DNA of 32,411 nt from CAYONP01 sp964405335 (GCA_964405335.1 CAYONP010000070.1:1-32411), one strand, 5' to 3'; positions 8,440 to 17,026 are shown, counted from the stretch's first letter. A program made the numbers and translations. Notes: a model not told the origin generated them from the letters alone.

Positions 8440-8835
8440 CTAGACCACCCGCGCCTCGTCGTCGCTGGCCAGCAGGCGGCCGACCAGCTCGAGCAGCTTG
8501 GCCGGCTCGAACGGCTTGGTCAGATAGACATCGGCGCCGCGGATGATGCCCTCGCGCTCGTCGCCCTCCTGGCCGAGCGCAGTGAGCATGATCACCGGCG
8601 TGTCGCGGAGTTCGGGGTCGTCGCGGATGCAGGTCAGCACGTCCCAGCCGTTCAGCTCGGGCATCATCACGTCGAGGATGACCAGGTCGGGCCGCTCGAC
8701 CTCAAGCTGCTCCAGCGCCTCGCGGCCGTCGAGCGCCTCGATCACCTGGTAGCCGGCCATGACCAGGTTCTGGCGGATGCTGAGCACAATCAGGCGCTCG
8801 TCATCGACCACGAGGATTCGCTTCTGGCTGGCCAT
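8440..8835 (-). CDS. Stand-alone response-regulator receiver protein
   Basis: From ATG 8835 this is a 131-aa single receiver domain with no output domain. The acidic pocket Asp11-Asp12 (VVDDE), phosphoacceptor Asp55 (LVILDVMMPE), Thr85 (MLTALG) and Lys107 (YLTKPFEP) are all present, so it should accept phosphate from a histidine kinase. An in-frame upstream extension exists but lacks receiver homology. It is divergent from the flagellar operon. A CheY-type role at the motor is possible by position, but single-domain receivers also serve other pathways, and no kinase or chemotaxis gene is in the window. Confidence 0.92.
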   Translation of the reverse strand: MASQKRILVVDDERLIVLSIRQNLVMAGYQVIEALDGREALEQLEVERPDLVILDVMMPELNGWDVLTCIRDDPELRDTPVIMLTALGQEGDEREGIIRGADVYLTKPFEPAKLLELVGRLLASDDEARVV

Positions 8836-8912
8836 GGCGCCGTCCGCCCATACACCGCGGCGGGCGAATCTACCACAGCCGAGCCCCCGGCGCAACCAAC
8901 GCCGGCTGGGTC

Positions 8913-8927
8913 AGGCACCTTCGTTGC
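8913..8927 (+). promoter_or_regulatory. Sigma-54-type promoter upstream of flgB operon
   Basis: AGGCAC (8913-8918), five bases, then TTGC (8924-8927) gives the required GG-N10-GC spacing of a -24/-12 promoter. Only the first base of the TGGCAC-N5-TTGC core differs. It faces flgB, which starts about 120 bases downstream. Sigma-54 control of early and middle flagellar genes is common in several phyla. The call rests on the motif and position only. Confidence 0.55.
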
Positions 8928-9045
8928 GGCGGCAGGCCCGGGGCAAATGGGCCAAGACTGGCCATAGCAGCGCACCGCCTCGACTCGGACAATGCCCCGC
9001 GGGCCAGGCTCACGTAAGCCGACTTAAGGCCCGTGGAGACGGCGG

Positions 9046-9372
9046 ATGATCAACGAGGTGGAGGCGGCGCTGTCCGCCTTGACCGCGCGCCAGCGGGTGG
9101 TCGCGAAGAACCTCGCCAATGTCAACACGCCGGGTTTCACGCGCGCCGACATCGATTTCCACGCCTACATGCGCGACGTCTTCACCGGTGGTGAGCCGGG
9201 CGAGCCCGAGCCGCAGCTCGATCACCTGTCGCCGGTGCGCTACGACGGGAACAACGTGACCCTCGAGCGCGAGATGTTCGCCCTCAGCCAGACCGCGCTG
9301 CAGTACGAGGCGGTGGTGCGCTATGGCGAGGAAGAGATCCAGCGGCTGCGCACGGCCATTCTCGAGGGCTGA
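9046..9372 (+). CDS. flgB: Flagellar proximal rod protein FlgB
   Basis: This 108-aa protein starts at ATG 9046, with GGAG seven bases upstream. The N-terminal rod/hook signature reads VVAKNLANVNTPGFTRADIDF, where the NLANVNTPGF core is typical of axial proteins. The C-terminal helix is MFALSQTALQYEAVVRYGEEE, matching the FlgB C-terminal region. FlgB forms the proximal rod with FlgC and FliE and crosses the membrane by the flagellar type III path, so no signal peptide is expected. It is slightly shorter than most FlgB proteins. It is the first gene of a seven-gene operon, 13 bases before flgC. Confidence 0.93.
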   Translation: MINEVEAALSALTARQRVVAKNLANVNTPGFTRADIDFHAYMRDVFTGGEPGEPEPQLDHLSPVRYDGNNVTLEREMFALSQTALQYEAVVRYGEEEIQRLRTAILEG

Positions 9373-9385
9373 GTAGAGAGGCGCA

Positions 9386-9775
9386 ATGTCCAGTTTTGAC
9401 GGCATGGCGGTCAGCGCGGGTGGGATGTCGGCGCATCGCGTCTGGATGGACATCATCGCCGGCAACCTGGCCAACGCCGAGAGCACGCGCAGTGCCGACG
9501 GCGGGCCGTTCCGTCGCCAGGTGGTGCAGCTCCAGGAGGTCGACGGCGGAGTCGAGGTGGCCGCCGTCACGGCCGACGACTCGCCGCTGCGCCTGGTCTA
9601 TGACCCGGGCCACCCCGACGCCGACGCCGCCGGCTACGTCGCCTATCCGAACGTCGAGCCGGTGCGCGAGATGGTCGACATGCTGGCTGCCAGCCGGGCG
9701 TTCGAAGCCAACGCCGTGGCGATGAGCACCGCTCGGCGGATGATCAGCCAGGCGCTCGAACTGGGCCGCGGATAG
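9386..9775 (+). CDS. flgC: Flagellar proximal rod protein FlgC
   Basis: The 129-aa product has the rod-protein N-terminal signature IIAGNLANAESTRSADGGPF, where FlgC normally reads NIANAxTT, followed by PFRRQVV. Its C-terminus, VREMVDMLAASRAFEANAVA, is the FlgC-type heptad helix. A purine-rich gagagg lies just upstream of the ATG. It follows flgB by 13 bases and precedes fliE by 10, where the fliE ribosome site overlaps the flgC stop. Length and motifs fit a normal, complete FlgC. Confidence 0.94.
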   Translation: MSSFDGMAVSAGGMSAHRVWMDIIAGNLANAESTRSADGGPFRRQVVQLQEVDGGVEVAAVTADDSPLRLVYDPGHPDADAAGYVAYPNVEPVREMVDMLAASRAFEANAVAMSTARRMISQALELGRG

Positions 9776-9785
9776 GAGCTGAGCG

Positions 9786-10256
9786 ATGCGACCGGTCGAC
9801 AGCATCAGCCGCGCCGCCGAGCTGCTCCGCGCCCAGCGTCCGGAGGGCAGCGTCGGCGAGGCCGTGGCGAAGTTCGACCAGGTGCTGGAGAACAGCCGCC
9901 GCGCCGACGACGATTCGCTGCCGCGCCTGGTCCGCTCGCCGCTGTCCGAGCGGCTGGCCGAGAGCCCTGCCGCGGCGGCCGAGGGCGGCCGGTACGTGAC
10001 CGCGCCGCCGCGGGTCCACGCCGCGCGCGAGCTGGGCGAGACGGCGGGCGGCGCAATCGAGGGCCGGCTGCGTCAGGTCCAGGCCAGCGAAGCGGCCAGC
10101 CACGAGGCGATGGAGACGTTTCTCAGTGGCGGCGAGATCGAGATTCACAGTGTGATGCTGGCGGCGCAGCGGGCGCAGCTCGAGCTGCAGTACGCGATGA
10201 AGCTGCGCAACAAGCTGCTCGAGGCCTATCAGGAAGTGATGCGACTGCCGGTCTGA
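9786..10256 (+). CDS. fliE: Flagellar hook-basal body protein FliE with extended N-terminus
   Basis: The C-terminal half is FliE: around EIEIHSVMLAAQRAQLELQ it carries the helix that links the MS ring to the rod, and it ends in YQEVMRLPV. At 156 aa it is about 50 residues longer than usual. The additional N-terminal part (roughly residues 1-80) is rich in Arg, Ala and Glu, probably disordered, and has no recognisable domain. The start is well supported: a TAGGAG site that overlaps the flgC stop lies seven bases before ATG 9786. The position between flgC and fliF is the standard order. Confidence 0.9.
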   Translation: MRPVDSISRAAELLRAQRPEGSVGEAVAKFDQVLENSRRADDDSLPRLVRSPLSERLAESPAAAAEGGRYVTAPPRVHAARELGETAGGAIEGRLRQVQASEAASHEAMETFLSGGEIEIHSVMLAAQRAQLELQYAMKLRNKLLEAYQEVMRLPV

Positions 10257-10282
10257 CGACCGCGGGGTGAGGCGACGAGACA

Positions 10283-11902
10283 ATGCTGCAGCAGTTGCGC
10301 GCACGGTGGGAAGCGATTGAGCCGAACCAGAAGCGCAGCTTCACGGTGCTGGCGACGACGGTGCTGACCGTCGCCCTGGTCGGCGGATTTGTGTTGCGCA
10401 CCCGCGGCGCGATGACCGTGCTGTACAGCAACCTGTCGCCGACCGAGAGCCGCGAGATTGCCGCCGAACTGAGCCGCATGGGGATCGAGGCCCGCATCTC
10501 GGACGACGAGGCGGGGATCATGGTCCCGGCCGCCGACGAGCCGAAGGCGCGGATGCGGCTGGCCGGCCTGGGTCTCCCGCACTCGAGCCCGCCGGGCGAC
10601 TGGGACCTGTTCGATCGCAGCGGCCTGGCGGTGACCGAGAGCCAGCAGGAGGCGATGAAGATCCGCGCTCTGCAGGGCTCGCTGGCGCGCAGCATCGCCT
10701 CGCTCGATGTGGTCGCCAAGGCGGCAGTGCACATCACGCTGCCCGAGCGCTCGCCGTTCCTGGAGGACAGCAAGCCGGCCAAGGCGGCGGTGCTGCTGCA
10801 CCTCAAGGGCGGCCGCGGGCTCGACCGCCAGCAGGCGCAGGCGATCGCCTTTCTGGTCAGCAACAGCGTGCCCGACCTCGGTCCCGAAAACGTGACCATT
10901 CTCGATGAGAAGGGCGCGCTGCTGTTCAGCGACAACGTCGCCTTCGACGGCGACGGCGGGACAAAGAAGGCCGAGCAACAGCTTCAGGCCGAGGTCCAGA
11001 GCCTGCTCGACGCGACTTTCGGCATCGGCAAGACCATCGTCCGCGCGGCGGTCGATCTGGAGACCGATCGGGTCGAGACGGTGGCGGTCGACTATCAGCC
11101 GGCCGACGTCAACGCAGGCACCGGCCTGCCGGCGAGCGAGACGACCACGAGCGAGGACGCGCGCGGTGCGGGCGCCGAGCAGGCCGCCGGCGCGGCCGGC
11201 ACGACGGCCAACCTGTTCGGCACGCAGCCGGGCACCGCGGGTGGCGGCGACGTGGGCGTCTATACCCGGAGCGAGACCGAGCGAAAGTTCGACAATCCGC
11301 GCACCGAGACGGTGACGGTCAAGCCGCCGGGCGGCGTGAAGCGCATATCGCTGGGCATCTTCATCGACGAGGCGCTGGCCGACCAGCAGACCAAGATCGA
11401 GACCGTGGCCCGGGCCGCGGCGGGGATCGACACCCAGCGCGGCGACACGGTCAGCGTCGAGGCGGTGAAATTCGCCACCACCGAGCTGGGTCAGCTCAAC
11501 GCGGCCAGCCGGTTCGAGAGCATCAAGACCATCGTGCGCTGGATCCTCAACGCGGTGGCGCTGATTGTTGGGCTGATCCTGCTCAAGTCGATGGTCGTGG
11601 CGATGGCCAACGCGCAGCCGGGGAGCGGCCTGTTCGCCACCGCCGACGGCCGGCTGGCGGTCGAGGCGGGCAATGGCGAGCTGAAGCTGCTCAGCGACAA
11701 GGCGGCGCTCGAGGCACTGCGCGCACACATGAACGCCAACGGCGCGCAATTGCCGGCGCTGACCATGGAGCCGGACGAATACGAGCCGCCGCCACCGCCG
11801 CCCACGCCGGTCGACGAGGTGGTGCGCAACATGCAGGCCCGCCCGGTGGACGACATCGCCGAGGTGGTGCGGCACTGGCTGGAGGGTTCGCTCGATGGCT
11901 GA
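10283..11902 (+). CDS. fliF: Flagellar MS-ring protein FliF
   Basis: The 539-aa protein has the FliF layout. A transmembrane helix lies at about 19-38. The YscJ-like ring-building region follows, with VLYSNLSPTESREIAAEL and AKAAVHITLPERSPFLED as recognisable stretches. The periplasmic region contains a low-complexity Gly/Ala/Thr loop (about 285-320). A second transmembrane helix lies at about 419-441, and the cytoplasmic tail ends in VDEVVRNMQARPVDDIAEVV, the FliG-binding segment. It forms the inner-membrane MS ring. The fliG start codon overlaps its end by eight bases, so the two partners are translationally coupled. Confidence 0.95.
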   Translation: MLQQLRARWEAIEPNQKRSFTVLATTVLTVALVGGFVLRTRGAMTVLYSNLSPTESREIAAELSRMGIEARISDDEAGIMVPAADEPKARMRLAGLGLPHSSPPGDWDLFDRSGLAVTESQQEAMKIRALQGSLARSIASLDVVAKAAVHITLPERSPFLEDSKPAKAAVLLHLKGGRGLDRQQAQAIAFLVSNSVPDLGPENVTILDEKGALLFSDNVAFDGDGGTKKAEQQLQAEVQSLLDATFGIGKTIVRAAVDLETDRVETVAVDYQPADVNAGTGLPASETTTSEDARGAGAEQAAGAAGTTANLFGTQPGTAGGGDVGVYTRSETERKFDNPRTETVTVKPPGGVKRISLGIFIDEALADQQTKIETVARAAAGIDTQRGDTVSVEAVKFATTELGQLNAASRFESIKTIVRWILNAVALIVGLILLKSMVVAMANAQPGSGLFATADGRLAVEAGNGELKLLSDKAALEALRAHMNANGAQLPALTMEPDEYEPPPPPPTPVDEVVRNMQARPVDDIAEVVRHWLEGSLDG

Positions 11903-12974
11903 GACCAAGCAGCGCCGGGCCGACGTGCGCCGCATCGGGGCGCCGGCGTTCGAGCGCAATGATGATGGCGAGTATGACCTCGACGGCCGGCTGAAGGCGG
12001 CCATCATGCTCCTCGCCCTGCCCGACGAGATGGCCGTCGAGGTGATGCAGCGACTCGACGCCGAGGAGGCCGAGGCGCTGGCCATCGAGGCGGCCAACCT
12101 GGACTTCATCCCGCGCGACGCGGTGCGGCAGGTGATCTTCGAGTTCGAGCACCACACCGAGGCGTTCCAGTTTGTGCCCGGCCGCGGCGTGCGGCGGGTG
12201 ACCGAGCTGGTCAACAGCTCACTTGCCCAGGATGTGGCGGTGAAGGTCACCGGCCGGGTGCTGTCCGACCATCAGCCGCCGCCGTTCCGGTCGTTGGCCG
12301 CGGCGCCGATCACCCAGGCGGTAGAGTTTCTGCGCCAGGAGCACCCGCAGACGATCGCCCTGGTGCTGGCCCACGTGCGCAAGGACCTGGCGGCGATGAT
12401 CCTGTCCGAGCTGCCCGAAGACCTGCTCAAGGATGTGGCGCTGCGCATCTGTCAGATGGAGACCTCGCCGCCCGACGTGCTGCAGGCCTTGGACGAGCAG
12501 ATCCGCATCCGCATGGCGCCGAGCGAAGAGGACCTGATGGTCGAGATGGGCATCGACGGCCTCAAGCGGCTGGTCGACATCCTGAACAGCTCGCCGCGGA
12601 CGGTCGAGCAGTTGGTGCTCGATCACCTCGAGCAGGTCAACGACGACCTGTACAACGAGGTGCGCAAGGCGATGTTCGTCTTCGAGGACCTGATCCTGCT
12701 CGACGGCCGCTCGGTCCAGCGGCTGCTCCGCGAGATCGACTCGAACGACCTGATTCTCGCTCTCAAGGCGGCCAGCGACGAGCTGAAGGACCTCTTCTTC
12801 GGCAACATGTCCGAGCGCGCCGCGCTGATCTTGAAGGAGGATATGCAGTTCAGCGGCCCGGTCCGCGTGCGCGACGTGCACGAGGCGCAGCAGCGGATCA
12901 TCAACGCCACGCGCAACCTCGAAATGGCCGGCGAGATTGTCATCCCGCGCGGCAGCGGCGACGCCCTGATCTGA
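11895..12974 (+). CDS. fliG: Flagellar rotor switch protein FliG
   Basis: This 359-aa protein starts at ATG 11895, with GGAGGG eight bases upstream inside fliF. All three FliG regions are visible. The N-terminal FliF-binding domain comes first. The middle domain has the EHPQTIA motif within VEFLRQEHPQTIALVLAHV. The C-terminal torque helix region reads DGRSVQRLLREIDSNDLILA and then LFFGNMSERAA, with charged residues in the same places as in enterobacterial FliG. It links the MS ring to the C ring and interacts with the stator. Length and motifs are normal. Confidence 0.96.
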   Translation: MAETKQRRADVRRIGAPAFERNDDGEYDLDGRLKAAIMLLALPDEMAVEVMQRLDAEEAEALAIEAANLDFIPRDAVRQVIFEFEHHTEAFQFVPGRGVRRVTELVNSSLAQDVAVKVTGRVLSDHQPPPFRSLAAAPITQAVEFLRQEHPQTIALVLAHVRKDLAAMILSELPEDLLKDVALRICQMETSPPDVLQALDEQIRIRMAPSEEDLMVEMGIDGLKRLVDILNSSPRTVEQLVLDHLEQVNDDLYNEVRKAMFVFEDLILLDGRSVQRLLREIDSNDLILALKAASDELKDLFFGNMSERAALILKEDMQFSGPVRVRDVHEAQQRIINATRNLEMAGEIVIPRGSGDALI

Positions 12975-12987
12975 GGTCGGCCAAACC

Positions 12988-13731
12988 ATGAGCCATCGTC
13001 CACGCGCCCTGAACAACCTGATCTCCGCGGAGCGGCTCGCCGGCCTCGAAACGGTGGCCGAGTTCTGCTGGCACCCGATCGACGAGCCGCGCCGGCCCGA
13101 CCCCGCGCAGCCGCGGCCGGCGCGCGGCGCGCTGACCGGCTACGGCCTCGACGAGCTGGTCGAGGAGGCGGCCGAGATCATCGCCGAGGCCCAGGCGCAG
13201 GCCGAGCAGATCGTCGCCGAGGCGCGCCGGCGGGCCGAAGCGGCGCACGACGAGCTCGCCGCCGAGGCGCTTGCCGAGGCCAAACGGCAGGTCGCCGCCG
13301 AGGGTGTCGACGCCGCCGAACTGGCGCGCATCCAGCAGCTCTTTGCCCAGGCTGTCGGCGAGCTCGAGGCGCGGCTCGAGGCCCACCTCGCCGAGCTGCA
13401 GGCGAACGTGCTCAAGACCGCTTTCGAGATTGCCGGCACCCTGGTCCACAGCGAGCTGACCGCCCGGCCCGAGCTGGTCGTCGAAAGCGTGCGCCGGGCG
13501 CTGGCCGACGCCGGCGCGGGCGAGCTGACCGTGCGCATCCATCCCGAGGACATGCCGCATGTCCAGGCCGCGCTGCTCGACCTGCAGCGTGAGCGCAAGC
13601 CCGACGATTACATCAGCTTCGAGGCCGATGCGAGCATTGAGCGAGGCGGCTGCGTGGTCGCCGGGCCGAACGGCGCCCACGACGCCCAGCCGGGCAGCAA
13701 ACTGGCCCGGCTGCGGGACATGGCACAGTGA
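12988..13731 (+). CDS. fliH: Flagellar export apparatus stator FliH
   Basis: The 247-aa protein is an alanine- and glutamate-rich coiled coil (about 50-150, repeated AEA/AEE patterns) followed by a FliH/YscL-type C-terminal domain with HSELTARPELVVESVRRAL and LTVRIHPEDMPHV. FliH dimers bind and restrain the FliI ATPase. The first 45 residues are less conserved. The stop overlaps the GTG start of fliI by four bases, as expected for partners made in fixed ratio. Family assignment rests on the C-terminal motif plus position between fliG and fliI. Confidence 0.9.
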   Translation: MSHRPRALNNLISAERLAGLETVAEFCWHPIDEPRRPDPAQPRPARGALTGYGLDELVEEAAEIIAEAQAQAEQIVAEARRRAEAAHDELAAEALAEAKRQVAAEGVDAAELARIQQLFAQAVGELEARLEAHLAELQANVLKTAFEIAGTLVHSELTARPELVVESVRRALADAGAGELTVRIHPEDMPHVQAALLDLQRERKPDDYISFEADASIERGGCVVAGPNGAHDAQPGSKLARLRDMAQ

Positions 13732-15098
13732 CCACCCGGCTCGACCAGTTCCTCGAATCGATGCGCAGCACCAGCGTGGTGGTGCCCGAGGGGGTGATCA
13801 CCCACTGGGACGGCCTGACCGCCGTCGCCCGCTGCCCCAGCATCCCGGTCGGCGGGCTGTGCTCGATCGACATCGGCGGCGCCGACCGCCTGGCCGAGGT
13901 GGTCGGTTTCAATGAGCGCGGCGCGCAGCTCCTGCCGCTCGAGGACATGAACGGCCTGCTGCCCGGCGCACGGGTGCGCGGCCTGGGCCGCGGGCTGACC
14001 GCGCCGGTGGGCGAGTCACTCCTCGGTCGCGTGGTCGACGGCCTCGGCCGGCCGATCGACGATCGCGGGCCGATCCGCCCGGCGGCCGACTACCCACTCA
14101 CCGCCGAGCCGCCGCCGGCCTTGCGCCGGCAGCGAATCCGGCAGCCGCTGCCGCTTGGCGTGCGGTCGATCGACGGTCTGATCACCGTCGGCAAGGGCCA
14201 GCGGATCGGCATCTTCGCCGGCAGCGGCGTGGGCAAGTCAACCGTGCTGGGCATGATTGCCCGCAACACGGCGGCCGATGTCAACGTGATCGCCCTGATC
14301 GGCGAGCGCGGGCGCGAGGTGCGCGAGTTCATCGAGCGCGACCTCGGCACGGCCGGCCTGGCTCGTTCGGTGGTGGTGGTCGCCACCTCGAACACCCACG
14401 CGCTGCAGCGGGCCAAGGGTCCGCTGGTGGCCATGGCCATCGCCGAGTACTTCCGCGACCAGGGCAAGGACGTGCTGTTCATGATGGACAGCCTCACCCG
14501 GCTGGCCATGGCGCAGCGCGAAATCGGCCAGGCGCGCGGCGAGCCGCCGGCGCAGAAGGGCTACACGCCCAGCGTCTTCGCCCTGATGCCGCAGTTCCTC
14601 GAGCGCGCGGGGACCAGCGAGGCCGGCTCGATCACCGGCCTGATCACCGTCCTGGTCGAGGGCGACGAGATGAACGAGCCGATCGCCGACCACGCGCGGA
14701 GCATCCTTGACGGCCACATCGTGCTCGAGCGCCGGCTGGCCCACCGCAACCACTACCCGGCGGTCGACGTGCTGCAGAGCGTCAGCCGGGTCATGCCCGA
14801 GGTGACCAGCCCTGAGCATCAGCGCGCCGCCGGCCGGCTGCGCGAGGCGCTGGCGGTCTATGCCGAGCACGAGGACCTGATCACCATCGGCGCCTACCGC
14901 AAAGGGACCGTGGCCTCGGTCGACCAGGCCATCGAGCGGCAGGAGCCCATCAACACCTACCTGCGCCAGGCGATCGACGAGTCGACCGACTTCGACACCG
15001 CCGTGAACCGCCTGCTGACCATCTTCCCGCCACCGGAATGGCAGGACCAGGCCGCCGCCGGCCGCATCCGCCCCGCCGATCACCCCCAACCCGCCTGA
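13728..15098 (+). CDS. fliI: Flagellum-specific export ATPase FliI
   Basis: This 456-aa protein starts at GTG 13728, overlapping the fliH stop. It is an F1-beta-like type III export ATPase: Walker A in GIFAGSGVGKSTVLG, then LIGERGREVREFIERDLG, Walker B in DVLFMMDSLTRLAMAQREI, and the conserved GEPPAQKGYTPSVFALMPQF segment. Typical export-ATPase features such as EAGSITGLITVLVEGDEMNEP are present. It energises export of rod, hook and filament subunits. The usual next gene, fliJ, is not found: the 69 bases after it hold no gene, and the next frame is a flavin reductase. Confidence 0.96.
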   Translation: MTTRLDQFLESMRSTSVVVPEGVITHWDGLTAVARCPSIPVGGLCSIDIGGADRLAEVVGFNERGAQLLPLEDMNGLLPGARVRGLGRGLTAPVGESLLGRVVDGLGRPIDDRGPIRPAADYPLTAEPPPALRRQRIRQPLPLGVRSIDGLITVGKGQRIGIFAGSGVGKSTVLGMIARNTAADVNVIALIGERGREVREFIERDLGTAGLARSVVVVATSNTHALQRAKGPLVAMAIAEYFRDQGKDVLFMMDSLTRLAMAQREIGQARGEPPAQKGYTPSVFALMPQFLERAGTSEAGSITGLITVLVEGDEMNEPIADHARSILDGHIVLERRLAHRNHYPAVDVLQSVSRVMPEVTSPEHQRAAGRLREALAVYAEHEDLITIGAYRKGTVASVDQAIERQEPINTYLRQAIDESTDFDTAVNRLLTIFPPPEWQDQAAAGRIRPADHPQPA

Positions 15099-15167
15099 TC
15101 CCAGGGCCAGGCCCCGATCGGTGGAACGGTGATCGTGGCGACGGGGTTTTCGGCTCAGGAGAGGCGG

Positions 15168-15752
15168 ATGGCGCGTCCCTATGCGGTGGCGGTGGTGCTG
15201 GGTAGCGTGCGGCCGGGCAACTTCACGACCAAGGCGGCACGGCTGGTGATCGATGCCTTCGAACAGGCCGGGGTGGCGGTCGACACGATTGACCCGGCCG
15301 AACTCGACCTGGCCCTGCCCGGCCTGCCCGGTGGCGAGGCGACGGCGGCGCAGTTGCGCGAGCGGATCGCCGCAGCGACCGGCGTGGTGCTGGCCACGCC
15401 CGAGTACCACGGCAGCTACAGCTCGACCATCAAGCTGGTGATCGACAATCTCGGCTTCCCCTCGGCGCTGGCCGGCAAGCCGGTAGCGCTGCTCGGCGTG
15501 GCGGCCGGGTCGATCGGCGCGATCAAGGCGACCGAGCACTTGCGCAGCGTCGGCTCGCACATCGGCGCGTTGGTGCTGCCCGGTCCGGTCTCGGTGGCAG
15601 GGGTCGGCAAGCTGTTCGACGACACCGGCCGCTGTCTCGACGAGTCGGTCGAGCGGCGCATCCGCGGCCTGGCGACGGGGCTGATCGACTACATCGAGGG
15701 CAGCATCTGCCCGCGGCTGGCGCTCGAGGCGATGGTCCGCGAGGCGGCCTGA
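15168..15752 (+). CDS. NAD(P)H-dependent FMN reductase (flavodoxin-like)
   Basis: This 194-aa protein starts at ATG 15168, with AGGAG six bases upstream, preferred over a GTG 39 bases earlier. It has the flavodoxin-like fold of the NADPH-dependent FMN reductase family. The phosphate-binding loop is VVLGSVRPGNFTTKAA near the N-terminus, and the second flavin contact is TPEYHGSYSSTIKLVIDNL, close to the family pattern TPEYN-G-x-P. A SIGAIKATEHLRSVG segment follows. It should reduce FMN, quinones or azo compounds in the cytosol; the true acceptor is unknown. It follows fliI in the same direction and could be read through from the flagellar operon. Confidence 0.88.
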   Translation: MARPYAVAVVLGSVRPGNFTTKAARLVIDAFEQAGVAVDTIDPAELDLALPGLPGGEATAAQLRERIAAATGVVLATPEYHGSYSSTIKLVIDNLGFPSALAGKPVALLGVAAGSIGAIKATEHLRSVGSHIGALVLPGPVSVAGVGKLFDDTGRCLDESVERRIRGLATGLIDYIEGSICPRLALEAMVREAA

Positions 15753-15928
15753 GCCTGTGCAGCCGGTCGCACCGCGTCCCTCTTCGCCGCGCGGCAAGAT
15801 CGTGGCAGGGGTGACCACGGCGGTGGCAGCCAGGTCGTGAGGCCGTGCGACGCACGATGCGTCGGCCTGCGCCGCCCGTAACCGTCGACGGCGCAGGTGT
15901 GGGGCTGGTGGAGGGACATTGCAACGCT

Positions 15929-17020
15929 ATGGCGACCGCAACCGCTTTACCCGATCTGCGGATCGGCAACCTGCGCATCAACCCACCCATCATCCAGGGC
16001 GGCATGGGCGTGCGCGTTTCGGCCTCTCGGCTCGCCTCGGCGGTGTCGAATGAAGGCGCGCTCGGCGTCGTCGCCTCGGTCGGCGTGGGCGAGGAGTGGC
16101 CGGACCGTTCGCTGAGCTACAAGCAGCGTTCATACGTCGGGCTGCGCGAGATGCTGCAGCAGACCCGCGCGCTGACCGACCGGCCGTTCGGCGTCAACAT
16201 CATGTGCGCGCTGACCAACTACGCCGACCTGGTCCGCGCCGCGGTCGAGGAGGAGGTGGCGGCGATCATCTCGGGCGCCGGCCTGCCGCTCCACCTGCCC
16301 GGCCTGGTCGACAATCCGAAGATTAAGCTCATCCCCATCGTCTCCTCGGCTCGCACCGCGGAGTTGATCTGTCGCGCATGGCTGCGCAAGCACCAGCGGC
16401 GGCCCGATGCGCTGATTGTCGAGGGCAAGCTGGCCGGCGGGCACCTCGGCTTCTCGCTCGCCGATGTGGCCTCGCCCGAGGTAGTGCTCGAAGCCACCGT
16501 CCGCCAGGTGCTCGAGGTCGCTGAGCGGTACGCCGGCGACGACGGCGAGCCGATCCCGGTGATCCCCGCCGGCGGGGTGTTCGACGGCGCCGACATCGCG
16601 CGCTTCCTGAACCTCGGCGCGAGCGGCGTGCAGATGGGCACGCGCTTCGTCTGCACCGACGAGTGCGATGCCGCGCCGGCCTACAAACAGGCCTACGTCA
16701 ACTGCACCGAAGCCGACATCCTGCTCATGCAGAGCCCGCTGAAGCTGCCGCTGCGTGTGATTCGCAACGCCTTCGTCGATCGGATCCTCGGTGAAGAGCG
16801 GATCCCGTTTCGTTGCCAATACCACTGCCTGGCCACCTGCGAACCGGCCAAGACGCCGTATTGCATCGCCCAGGCGCTGGTCAATGCCTATCGCGGCAAC
16901 ATGGACGAGGGCTTTGCCACCTGCGGCGCCAACGCATACCGGATCGACAAGATCGTGCCGGTGCGCGAGCTGATCCAAGAGCTGGTCACCGACTGCCGCA
17001 CGCACCTCGCCGCGCACTGA
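15929..17020 (+). CDS. Nitronate monooxygenase family flavoprotein
   Basis: From ATG 15929 this is 363 aa, an FMN-dependent TIM barrel of the nitronate monooxygenase/2-nitropropane dioxygenase family. Motifs are PIIQGGMGVRVS at the N-terminus, AAIISGAGLPLHLP in the middle, EGKLAGGHLGFS with the conserved His of the GGHxG loop, and the phosphate-binding VIPAGGVFDGADIARFL followed by GASGVQMGTRFVCTDEC. The C-terminal part has several cysteines (RCQYHC...CEP...YC), which appears in one subgroup. Similar folds are also seen in enoyl-ACP reductase FabK, so the substrate is not settled. GGAGGG lies 13 bases upstream, slightly far. Its stop is six bases from the convergent sigma gene. Confidence 0.85.
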   Translation: MATATALPDLRIGNLRINPPIIQGGMGVRVSASRLASAVSNEGALGVVASVGVGEEWPDRSLSYKQRSYVGLREMLQQTRALTDRPFGVNIMCALTNYADLVRAAVEEEVAAIISGAGLPLHLPGLVDNPKIKLIPIVSSARTAELICRAWLRKHQRRPDALIVEGKLAGGHLGFSLADVASPEVVLEATVRQVLEVAERYAGDDGEPIPVIPAGGVFDGADIARFLNLGASGVQMGTRFVCTDECDAAPAYKQAYVNCTEADILLMQSPLKLPLRVIRNAFVDRILGEERIPFRCQYHCLATCEPAKTPYCIAQALVNAYRGNMDEGFATCGANAYRIDKIVPVRELIQELVTDCRTHLAAH

Positions 17021-17026
17021 GCGGGG

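Noticed and set aside
10229..12250. 673-aa open frame antisense to fliF and fliG
   Set aside because: It is a shadow of high-GC coding DNA: low-complexity Arg/Leu/His composition, no domain, and it opposes two unmistakable flagellar genes.
14238..15818. 526-aa minus-strand open frame opposite fliI
   Set aside because: Same high-GC antisense effect, with no motif or ribosome site.
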